A stretch of 64,000 nucleotides of DNA from Flavobacterium sp. W4I14. Lineage in GTDB: Bacteria; Bacteroidota; Bacteroidia; Sphingobacteriales; Sphingobacteriaceae. Below, one piece after another: positions 56,688 through 64,000 of this stretch. Where the stretch lies: contig JAUSZU010000001.1 in NCBI GenBank assembly GCA_030817875.1, positions 186,001-250,000 on the forward strand, read 5' to 3'. The notes under the pieces are model-generated. The model saw only the letters and a list, made by a program, of their open reading frames with translations. It had not been told where the DNA came from and searched no databases. How positions within the stretch are numbered: position 1 is the first letter of the stretch; each line of letters starts with the position of its first letter. A program made the position numbers and the translations under genes.

Positions 56688-57941
56688 ATGAAAAAACTCA
56701 TTATACTCGCTTTGTTTACCGCCATTGGTATAAATTCCATGGCTCAAGATTATGTCATCACAAAATTTGGTGTTAGTGCCGATAGCACCAAACTGAATAC
56801 CAAAGCCATTCAAAGTGTAATAGACAAGGCTTATCAAAAAGGAGGGGGAACGATTGTAATCCCTAAAGGTGTTTATCTTAGCGGGGCACTCTTTTTTAAA
56901 CCTAAAACGAAGCTGTTGTTACAAGAAGGTGCTGTGCTTAAAGGATCTGATAACATAAAAGATTACCCTTTTATCCCTTCGCGTATGGAAGGTCGGAGCC
57001 TTAAATACTTTGCTGCATTAATTAATGCGACAAAAGTAGATGGTTTTAGTATTTCAGGTACAGGGACTATTGATGGAAATGGCCTTAAATTCTGGAAAAC
57101 ATTTTGGGCGCATCGCGATTCGCTTAAGAAATTAGGAAGAGAATCTACAAACCTGGAAGTAAGCCGCCCACGGTTACTTTTTATCTGGGGATGCAATAAT
57201 GTGCATATTAAGGGGGTAAAATTGCGTAATTCTGGATTCTGGACCACCCATTTATATCAATCTAACAATGTATTAATTGAGAATTGCGATATCCGTTCGC
57301 CATTTCGGCCAGTAAAAGCACCAAGTACTGATGGTATAGACATTGATTTTTGTAAAAAAGTAACGATTAGAAATTGTTATATCTCGGTAAATGACGATGC
57401 CATTTGCATTAAAGGTGGTAAAGGACCCGATGCACAGAAACTGCCAGAAAATGGTGCTGTTGAAGATATTTTAATTGAAAACTGTACCATTGGCGAAGCA
57501 CATGCTACTTTAACCATGGGAAGCGAGTGTATTCATGCACGCAATATTATCATGCGAAACTGTAAGGTAGAGAATAACTGCCCGATTTTAAAAATGAAAA
57601 TGCGTGGAGATACTTTTCAGCTTTACGAAAATATTACGGTAGAAAACATTACAGGAAAATGCGGCGCCATTATCGATTTAAATCCCTGGAAACAGTTTTT
57701 CGATTTGGCAGGCAGCACCGCAAAGCCATTTGGTACAATCAGAAACATCAGGATCTCAAACATTAAAGTAGAAGCAGCAAAATTTGGCGAAATGGATGGG
57801 AATCCTGAAGATAAAGTATCTGGTTTTCTTTTTAAAGATTTGGAAGTAACTACAAAAACACCTTTTCTCAAAAACAGGTATCAGGATGTTAAAATTGAAA
57901 ACGTAATGGTAAACGGAGCGCCTTTGGTCGTTAAACCTTAA
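56688..57941 (+). CDS. GH28 polygalacturonase/rhamnogalacturonan hydrolase
   Basis: The start is the ATG at 56688 (MKKLIILALF, signal peptide ending SMAQ); an in-frame ATG at 56661 would add 9 residues. The 417-residue beta-helix protein has the GH28 catalytic set: Asp215 in STDGID, Asp236-Asp237 in VNDDAI, and His272 in AHATLTMGSE; the usual GHG is AHA and the RIK motif is KMK. The changes at the last two positions set it apart from classical polygalacturonases and suit an exo-acting or rhamnogalacturonan-specific enzyme. It follows the GH106 gene by 62 bp. Confidence 0.88.
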   Translation: MKKLIILALFTAIGINSMAQDYVITKFGVSADSTKLNTKAIQSVIDKAYQKGGGTIVIPKGVYLSGALFFKPKTKLLLQEGAVLKGSDNIKDYPFIPSRMEGRSLKYFAALINATKVDGFSISGTGTIDGNGLKFWKTFWAHRDSLKKLGRESTNLEVSRPRLLFIWGCNNVHIKGVKLRNSGFWTTHLYQSNNVLIENCDIRSPFRPVKAPSTDGIDIDFCKKVTIRNCYISVNDDAICIKGGKGPDAQKLPENGAVEDILIENCTIGEAHATLTMGSECIHARNIIMRNCKVENNCPILKMKMRGDTFQLYENITVENITGKCGAIIDLNPWKQFFDLAGSTAKPFGTIRNIRISNIKVEAAKFGEMDGNPEDKVSGFLFKDLEVTTKTPFLKNRYQDVKIENVMVNGAPLVVKP

Positions 57942-58244
57942 ACACTTATTCTTAAGTTAATGATATTGGGCTTTGAGGTGAAACGATTAGGTGAGGTCAG
58001 ATGATTGGGGTGACAGATGCAAAGAACGGCCGTCATTCCCGCGCAGGCGGGAATCTTAATGCAACATATGAACCTAGCTAAAACATTAAGATTATCGCTT
58101 GCGCTCGTTTCCAAACGAGTGCATAGATAGGATTACAATTATATCGTTATAAACGATCGTCTTGGTCGGTGAGCAACCGACCAAGAGAAAAATGCTTCTT
58201 TATTTCCGTGCTTTTAGTGTATCCGTGGCAAAAAAAACAAAATG
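57942..58244. other. Repeat-bearing spacer between convergent genes
   Basis: Contains a partial palindromic element (58031-58057, CGTCATTCCCGCGCAGGCGG), a small perfect stem ATCGTT-ATA-AACGAT (58143-58157), the hairpin at 58161, and the TTTCCGTG...TCCGTGGCAAA stretch shared with 6207-6235. No gene. Confidence 0.7.
58161..58185. repeat. Hairpin, family member 4
   Basis: Perfect 10-bp stem CTTGGTCGGT / ACCGACCAAG with loop GAGCA. No T-run on either side, so not a classical terminator. Confidence 0.7.
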
Positions 58245-59915
58245 CTACCAATCCAATTTCAACAAAGCCACCCCTTGTCTGGCTAATTCCATTTCAAAAG
58301 CACCACCTGTGGTGTCAAATTTTCTGGGTTTACCAATCATTTTAAGCTGGCCGGATTTTTCTAATGCTGCAATCTGTTTCGCATCTGGATTTTGGGGTGA
58401 ACCCATTTTTTTCCATTCTGAATAAGAATTGCTATTTTCGGTATCAATGCGATATTCTGTGATAGTTACCATTTTTGCAGGCAATTTATTCAACAAGATG
58501 GAAACAACATCTTTCGAATCTGCTTTATCCTCATCATGGTAATTCCACAACATAACAGCAGCGGTTTTCTCCGCTTTAGTGGCTAAAACACCTATGTCTG
58601 TCTGTGGTTTTCTGATGCTCGAATCTAAAATAGAATTTAAATTGTACATGCGGTTACTTGTGGCTTCAACACGGTTCCCTTTCATCTGGCCAAACATCCT
58701 GAATACATTTAAAACAGGTTTATCAACGCCATTGGTGGCTAAATCCCTAAAACCTGCAAACCAAGGCTGGTTTTCAAATTCGAACGACCAGGTAACCGCG
58801 CCCAACAGGTTGATTTTATAGTTATCTGTAAGTTCGTAAAGCCGGGCAAAAGAGGCTGCGGTATAGCTCGAATACATGGTGCCGTTTCGGTAGGCATTTT
58901 CAGGATTGGTACTCATGCCGCAGGCTGCACAGCCTTCAGGATCGGATTCGCCGATAATTACAGGGATATTTTTAAGTTGGGGGTATTTACTGATGATCTT
59001 ATAATTTCCATCAATATTACGGAGCTGAGCCCTTACATTCATCACTACGGTTCCATTAACCACCCTTGGCGAGCCTTTAGCATGAAAAAGAACAGCATCT
59101 AAAGGAGAACCGATTTTACCCGTTACATAATTGGTATCGTTTAAACAATGTTTGATAAAGGCATCCAGGTACTTCGTTCCGCCACCTGTTACGTTGGCAC
59201 CACCAATTTTAGCAGTAGGCAAGGCGCGTTTTAGTCCATCGGCAGCGTAATCGTAAAGTTTAAAGAATTCGGCCTGTGTACCTTTCCAATAAGCGCCATC
59301 CGGCTCGTTCCACACTTCCCAGTACCAGCTTTCTACCTCAGCCTTGCCATATCGTGCTACACAATGTTTTACCCATTCATAAACCAAATTGCCCCACTTT
59401 TTGTAATCTTTTGGCGGATAGGCCCAGCCGGTTAAAATTTCATCATATCGGGCGCCAGGTTTCCATTTGTGTTGATAGGGTTGAGGCTTGGTTGAAAGTG
59501 CCTCAGGCATAAAGCCTATTTGAGCCAAAGGTTTCATGCCTCTTTTAACGTAAGTATCGAAAATCTGATCAACAATTTTCCAGTTGTAAACCGGGTTACC
59601 ATTGGCATCTTCAGTATAGGCATTCGTCGATCCCCATTTTAAAGCAGGGGTACCATCTCCAGAGGTAAGTAAATTGTGCGCACGTACATATACCGGAACC
59701 GGACTTAATTTAGAAATCTCGGTCAATAACTTCTGACCATCTTTCATATAAGTGTAATTCGGCTCATCGTAGCCAAACCAGGCCCAAATGGGTCTCATGG
59801 GTGCAATGTTCTTATCGAAATTAACCTCGATGTTGGCTTTGGATTGCGCATTTGCCGTATGAATGAAAGCTGTTAAGCTAAAGAATAGGACATAAGCTTT
59901 TTTAAATGTTTTCAT
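58245..59915 (-). CDS. GH39-like glycosidase
   Basis: A 556-residue exported protein (signal peptide ending TANAQ). A clan GH-A barrel with the GH39 pattern: IWAWFGYDEPNYTY, YVKRGMKPLAQIGFMPEAL, acid/base Glu204 in WYWEVWNEPD and nucleophile Glu323 in VIIGESDPEG, followed by a C-terminal beta domain (AAVMLWNYHDED). Family members are mostly beta-xylosidases or alpha-L-iduronidases, with some acting on arabinose-containing glycans. It is the last gene of the minus-strand set that enters from the right edge; a 198-bp repeat-containing spacer separates it from the GH2 gene. Specificity unknown. Confidence 0.85.
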   Translation of the reverse strand: MKTFKKAYVLFFSLTAFIHTANAQSKANIEVNFDKNIAPMRPIWAWFGYDEPNYTYMKDGQKLLTEISKLSPVPVYVRAHNLLTSGDGTPALKWGSTNAYTEDANGNPVYNWKIVDQIFDTYVKRGMKPLAQIGFMPEALSTKPQPYQHKWKPGARYDEILTGWAYPPKDYKKWGNLVYEWVKHCVARYGKAEVESWYWEVWNEPDGAYWKGTQAEFFKLYDYAADGLKRALPTAKIGGANVTGGGTKYLDAFIKHCLNDTNYVTGKIGSPLDAVLFHAKGSPRVVNGTVVMNVRAQLRNIDGNYKIISKYPQLKNIPVIIGESDPEGCAACGMSTNPENAYRNGTMYSSYTAASFARLYELTDNYKINLLGAVTWSFEFENQPWFAGFRDLATNGVDKPVLNVFRMFGQMKGNRVEATSNRMYNLNSILDSSIRKPQTDIGVLATKAEKTAAVMLWNYHDEDKADSKDVVSILLNKLPAKMVTITEYRIDTENSNSYSEWKKMGSPQNPDAKQIAALEKSGQLKMIGKPRKFDTTGGAFEMELARQGVALLKLDW

Positions 59916-59965
59916 AGCTTTGTTTTATTGTTAATCTGAGGGGCTAATTTGTCTCCTCGAAGTGT

Positions 59966-60082
59966 CGTCATTTCGACCGCAGTGTTCCAAAGGAACTCCT
60001 TCGGATGAGAAATCTTTAAATTTCATTTCAATAACTTGGTTCAAAGATCTCTCCATTCCGTTGCACTTCAGTCGAGATGACG
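59966..60082. repeat. Palindromic element, class CGTCATTTCGA
   Basis: Ends CGTCATTTCGA (59966-59976) and TCGAGATGACG (60072-60082), nearly reverse complementary, with CACTTCAG before the right arm. Related to the operon element at 9447-9542. Confidence 0.88.
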
Positions 60083-60113
60083 ACCTTTGTTAAACTTCGG
60101 AAGTCTAAGCAGC

Positions 60114-63077
60114 CTACGGCTGCTCGTAAATTTCTGCTTCAATAATACTTATACCACCTTTTAATTTGGTTTCTGCACGGTCAACACCATCATCTAGTTT
60201 TTTACCATTTACCTCTACGCCAATATATGAGTTTTCTTTTTCTTTTCCTGAACCCATTAACTGTATGGTCACTGTTTTTCCTTTTGCTGGCTTGCAATTT
60301 GCTGTAAAATAACCCAGACTAGGTTTGCTATTGCCTTCGAAAACCACTTTTCCATCAACCAAGATCCTTAATGGGTAAATTTTGGTTCTGAAACCATTCA
60401 ATTTTAAGGAGACTGCTGATACTGTACTTTCTTTTGCTAACGTATATTTGATCCATGCGGTAGCGATCTTTCCATCGTTTACCCAATCGCTCAATTCATT
60501 ATCATCGAAGCTTAAATTGGCTTTTTCGCTGTTCGCACCTGCTTCAGCTGCAATAATTTTAATCGATCTACGGGAAATTGTGTATGATGGATCAAGTGGT
60601 GTTGCGCCTTTGTTTAAATTCGGTTTCAAACCATCGCTTGGTAATTGATTAGATAATCCCTGAGCAGTATTAACCGGTAAAGTTTCGAATGAAAGGCTTG
60701 CAGGCCGCAAGTCTTCTGCTTTTGCGGTTAAATTAATTTTCCCTGCAGAAGTTGTCGACCTGATGAGCAATCTGTTTACCCCATTTTCTACTGGCAGGTC
60801 TTTAGCCAAAATATAATTATCTGGTCCCTGGGCTAAACCTCCGCGCCACTCGGCTGGGCCATCTAAACTAAATTTGATCATATTTGAAGCCGTAGGGCAA
60901 CGGTTTCCATCCTGATCTGTTACTTCAACCTGTACCAATACCACATCGGCACCATCAGCCTTAAAACCGCTAGGGTTTTTCATTGCAGTAAGTCTTAACC
61001 CTACTGGTTTGCCTGCTGTTTTTAATTGTGTTTCTGCCAGTTTTTTTCCTGCTGAAGAATAAGAAATGGCCTTTATTGTACCTGCCTGGTAATTTATATT
61101 TTTAAAAGTGAACAGAAAACCATTACTTTTTTCACCAAAACCAAGCGATTTATTGTTCAAAATCAGCTCTACCTTGTCGCCACTGGCCACCACATATACA
61201 TTCTTCTTAACGCCAGCTTTGTAATTCCAGTGCCCGATTAGGTGGATGCCTGTTTTTTTAGCGTCAACCCAACCATCCCACATTACTTTGTGCGCAAAAA
61301 AGGCATCTTTGGGAATGCGCATCGCATCCACTTCGCCACTTCTGCGGTAGTTTTCTTCGCCGCGGTGGTGGGTATTCGAATCAGAAAATATAATGTTTAC
61401 CCCACCCGAACTTACCCTTGTTCCTGTACCCGGGCGTTCTTCGTAATATTCGTTCCAACGGATTACATCTTCAATGGCAAAAGAATCCTGGTTGCGGTTA
61501 TAATCGCTGGCATCGGCATCTTTGTATTTCGGACCTGCGCCATTTACATGGAAGGGAGGGGAGAACTCATCCCAATACTTCCGTAAGGCTTCATCTCTCG
61601 AATATTCCATAGACCATACTGGTTTGGTTGCGCTTTTATTGATGTACAACATTTCGCCACCATATTCGGCTTCAGGGATATCGAGCATTTCTCTCGATCC
61701 GATTGCTCTGCCTCCATTTGGGTCGTAAAAATTTCTAATCTCTTTCATTTCCTGCATGTGCGCTGTACTGATCGATTCGTTTCCACATTCGTAAAAAACG
61801 ATACTCGGGTTGTTGCGGTTGTAAATAATGGCATCTGTCATTACCGCTTTTCGTTGATCCCAACGGGTTCCTGTAACATCTTTTTCTGAATCTCCGGCAG
61901 GCATGGCTTGGATCAAACCTACACGATCGCAAGATTCTATATCCTGTTTCCAGGGCGTAATGTGCATCCAGCGTACCAGATTGGCATTGCTTTCTACCAT
62001 GAGTTGATTGCTGTAATCGCTTAGCCAAGGTGGCACCGATAAGCCGATTGCCGGCCATTCGTTACTGCTGCGCTGGGCATAACCTTTCATCATCAATACC
62101 CGATCGTTCAAATAAACCATCCCGTTTTTAAATGCTGTTTTTCTAAATCCGGTTTTGGTGCTCAGCTCATCGATAATCTTGCCTTCAGATTTTAATCTTG
62201 AAGTAACGGTGTACAAGTAGCCGTAGCCCCAGCTCCAAAAATTTAAGCCGGTTACCAATGCTTCGGCTTTTAAGGTTAAAGTATCGCCAGCTTTGATATC
62301 GGTTTCTGCGGATTTAAAGGTTTTAACTATTTTTCCATCAAGGTCTTTAAGTTCTACCTCATAAACCAGTTTTTTATCCGTTGCACTTTCATTTTTTACC
62401 TGCGATTCGGAAACAATCACAGCCGATTTACCTTTAATATTGAAATCTTTAGCGTAACAATAATTACCAGTGGTTTTTAAAGTAGAATAAAGCGGGAGTG
62501 TTTGATATACATTACCGGTAACATGAAGGCGTACGTTTTTAGATATCCCGCCGTAATTGGCATTAAAATTTTTATCATTCCATTGGTAGCCAGAGTTGGT
62601 CGCTTTTTCTTTGTAGTTCCAGGCATTATCAATCCTAACTGCTAGTACATTTTCTTTGTTCTGATTAATTAAGCTGCTAACGTCGAACCCAAAGGCCATT
62701 ACACCATTTTCATGCCGGCCAATAAATTTTCCGTTCAGGTAAAATTCACCCGCCTGCCTGATGCCCTCAAATTCAAGAAATATTTTACTGCTTTGGTTGG
62801 CTTCTGAAATGGTAAAATGCTTACGGTACCAGGCAATACCGGTTGATAAATCTTCTATAGATTTTTTAAAGGCTTCATCTTCGTTCCATGCATAGGGTAG
62901 GGTAATGGCCTTCCATGTTTTGTCGTCAAAATCGGTACTTTCTGCACCAGGTAAATCACCTACAAAGAGTTTCCAGCCAGGATTAAAGTTGTAGGTTTTT
63001 CTTGGGGTAACTGGTTGTTGTGCCAAAGCGATAAAGGGCAGTAGTGCAGCCATTAAGAAAAGGTAAATGTGCTTCAT
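60114..63077 (-). CDS. GH2 glycosidase with C-terminal Ig-like and malectin-like domains
   Basis: A 987-residue exported protein (signal peptide ending ALAQ). GH2 sandwich with FNPGWKLFVGD, TLPYAWNEDEAF and GIAWYRKHF; barrel with acid/base Glu434 in FYECGNES and nucleophile Glu491 in PVWSMEYS. After residue 630 it continues with a DUF4982-like region, an Ig-like domain (VTDQDGNRCPTASNMIKFSLDGPAEW), and from about 830 a malectin-like carbohydrate-binding module. The barrel is diverged from LacZ. Its ATG shares one base with the TAA of the upstream GH43-like gene (TAATG), showing translational coupling. A galactosidase acting on pectic or arabinogalactan side chains is plausible. Confidence 0.82.
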   Translation of the reverse strand: MKHIYLFLMAALLPFIALAQQPVTPRKTYNFNPGWKLFVGDLPGAESTDFDDKTWKAITLPYAWNEDEAFKKSIEDLSTGIAWYRKHFTISEANQSSKIFLEFEGIRQAGEFYLNGKFIGRHENGVMAFGFDVSSLINQNKENVLAVRIDNAWNYKEKATNSGYQWNDKNFNANYGGISKNVRLHVTGNVYQTLPLYSTLKTTGNYCYAKDFNIKGKSAVIVSESQVKNESATDKKLVYEVELKDLDGKIVKTFKSAETDIKAGDTLTLKAEALVTGLNFWSWGYGYLYTVTSRLKSEGKIIDELSTKTGFRKTAFKNGMVYLNDRVLMMKGYAQRSSNEWPAIGLSVPPWLSDYSNQLMVESNANLVRWMHITPWKQDIESCDRVGLIQAMPAGDSEKDVTGTRWDQRKAVMTDAIIYNRNNPSIVFYECGNESISTAHMQEMKEIRNFYDPNGGRAIGSREMLDIPEAEYGGEMLYINKSATKPVWSMEYSRDEALRKYWDEFSPPFHVNGAGPKYKDADASDYNRNQDSFAIEDVIRWNEYYEERPGTGTRVSSGGVNIIFSDSNTHHRGEENYRRSGEVDAMRIPKDAFFAHKVMWDGWVDAKKTGIHLIGHWNYKAGVKKNVYVVASGDKVELILNNKSLGFGEKSNGFLFTFKNINYQAGTIKAISYSSAGKKLAETQLKTAGKPVGLRLTAMKNPSGFKADGADVVLVQVEVTDQDGNRCPTASNMIKFSLDGPAEWRGGLAQGPDNYILAKDLPVENGVNRLLIRSTTSAGKINLTAKAEDLRPASLSFETLPVNTAQGLSNQLPSDGLKPNLNKGATPLDPSYTISRRSIKIIAAEAGANSEKANLSFDDNELSDWVNDGKIATAWIKYTLAKESTVSAVSLKLNGFRTKIYPLRILVDGKVVFEGNSKPSLGYFTANCKPAKGKTVTIQLMGSGKEKENSYIGVEVNGKKLDDGVDRAETKLKGGISIIEAEIYEQP

Positions 63078-64000
63078 TATTTTTGGTTAGGACTTAATTT
63101 AATAGCTAAGGATTTATCACGGTTGCAGCTGATTTCACCATTTGAGTAGTCTAATTCTGCCAGTTGAATCACACTTCTTCTGGTCGTGTAGTTATCAATT
63201 CCTTTATTTTCGGGTGTTCGGCCAGGGTGGGTAAAGTAATAGATGTAGGCTTTATCTCCAATCACCACCACATCGGCATGGCCGCCCATTACACCATCAT
63301 CGGTTCCTTTTCCTGGTGCCTGTAAAATGTTTTTTGGCTGGCGTTTCCAGGTGACGAGATCGGTAGATGAATATATGCCTAAACCGTTCCAGTTGTCTAC
63401 TACCATCCAATAGGTGTTTTTCCAATAGAAGACTTTTGGACCTTCGCAGCCTTTATCGCCAATTAATTTTTTGCCGCTATCTTCCCAATGGTATAGGTCT
63501 TTACTATCAGCATAATAGATCGATTTGCCAGCCATTTCATTGTTGTAATACATGCGCCAGCCTTTGTTATCAGGCAATTTAAATACACAGGCATCAATGC
63601 AGCGATCGGAAGCCAGGTTCAGTTTGGATTCGAATTTCCAATTGATGAGGTTTTTACTGGTAAGGTGAACAATGTAGCGCAGATGCCGCCAATCTTTAAA
63701 AACGCCAGGCACATAGGTTAAATACATGTGGTAAGTTCCCTTATTTTCGATTACCTCTGGTGCCCAATGGGTATAATCGGTTAAGCGGTATTGAATATCG
63801 CAGGTATCACGATATTTCCATTTTACGCCATCTTCAGATTCAGCAATGCCGATACGCGTACCATGTACCCAACTTACGCCATCGAGGTTTTTAACATTTG
63901 CCCTGCGGTTGGTATAAAACATAAACCACTTCTTTTCTCCTTTATTCCAGATCACCACCGGATCGGCAGCGCCATCGTAGACAGGATCGCTGTACAATGG
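63077..64000 (-). CDS. GH43-like five-bladed propeller glycosidase (5' end outside window)
   Basis: The frame remains open to the right edge. The first in-window start-like codon is a TTG at 63997, but the reading before it is open and the sequence begins inside a conserved segment (YSDPVYDGAADPVVIWN), so the true start and any signal peptide lie beyond 64000. Visible propeller motifs: AADPVVIW with a candidate base Asp, THWAPEVI, CIDACVF, CEGPKVFYWKNTYWMVVDNW and GGHADVVV. The pattern fits clan GH-F / GH43-like enzymes. It is coupled to the downstream GH2 gene by a TAATG overlap. Confidence 0.8.
   Translation of the reverse strand, partial: PLYSDPVYDGAADPVVIWNKGEKKWFMFYTNRRANVKNLDGVSWVHGTRIGIAESEDGVKWKYRDTCDIQYRLTDYTHWAPEVIENKGTYHMYLTYVPGVFKDWRHLRYIVHLTSKNLINWKFESKLNLASDRCIDACVFKLPDNKGWRMYYNNEMAGKSIYYADSKDLYHWEDSGKKLIGDKGCEGPKVFYWKNTYWMVVDNWNGLGIYSSTDLVTWKRQPKNILQAPGKGTDDGVMGGHADVVVIGDKAYIYYFTHPGRTPENKGIDNYTTRRSVIQLAELDYSNGEISCNRDKSLAIKLSPNQK

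Noticed and set aside
58161..58185. Terminator for the GH28 or GH39 gene
   Set aside because: The stem is strong but there is no T-run on either strand, and similar hairpins occur far from gene ends; it is treated as a member of a hairpin family.
63995..63997. TTG as start codon of the right-edge GH43-like gene
   Set aside because: The frame stays open to the edge and the codon lies within a conserved segment, so it is an internal leucine of a gene that continues outside the window.

Overview
The window looks like a chromosomal piece of a Bacteroidota bacterium, most likely a Sphingobacteriaceae member such as Pedobacter. This rests on signal peptides ending in AQ, AT-rich intergenic DNA with TAnnTTTG-type promoter boxes, many interspersed palindromic repeats, and a large carbohydrate-degradation locus. 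No RNA gene, CRISPR array, transposase or phage gene was seen. The genus is an inference; no 16S or marker gene is present.

Region 1 (1-6.3 kb) is ordinary: an M28 peptidase cut by the left edge, a small exported M16-like protein without the zinc motif, an RsbQ-type alpha/beta hydrolase, and a large exported PHP-like protein of unknown role. They are separated by repeat-rich spacers, including three tandem copies of a 134-bp palindromic unit.

Region 2 (6.3-24.3 kb, all minus strand) is a compact secondary-lipid or polyketide operon and the most interesting part. In transcription order it encodes: a giant synthase (PfaD-like flavin enoyl reductase - KS - AT - ACP - ACP - KR); a second synthase (KS - AT - dehydratase-like - phosphopantetheinyl transferase); a free ACP; an alpha/beta hydrolase; two GT1 glycosyltransferases; two HxxxD acyltransferases; and a small membrane protein. 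The first synthases carry PUFA-synthase-type features, but ER and PPTase are fused in cis and the tailoring genes imply a glycosylated and acylated product. Several genes overlap by 4-13 bp, so it reads as one co-translated assembly line for a glycolipid-like metabolite.

Region 3 (25.1-64 kb) is a pectin locus centred on rhamnogalacturonan I and its arabinan/galactan side chains. It holds a PL11 lyase, GH105, GH28, GH106 with an L-rhamnose mutarotase, three CE12-type esterases, a SASA esterase, GH127/146, two GH51, two GH43-like proteins, three GH2, GH115, GH31, GH39 and an MG2-domain protein. The lyase, GH28 and esterases open the backbone, GH105/GH106 trim the oligosaccharides, and the arabinosidases and galactosidases remove side chains. 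Nearly all products carry signal peptides. No SusC/SusD pair, sensor-regulator or sugar transporter lies in the window, so uptake and control must be encoded elsewhere or beyond the right edge. The GH106 gene carries two single-base frameshifts.

Almost every intergenic gap above 300 bp in regions 1 and 3 is filled with palindromic repeats of a few classes, plus a family of small hairpins whose stems covary.
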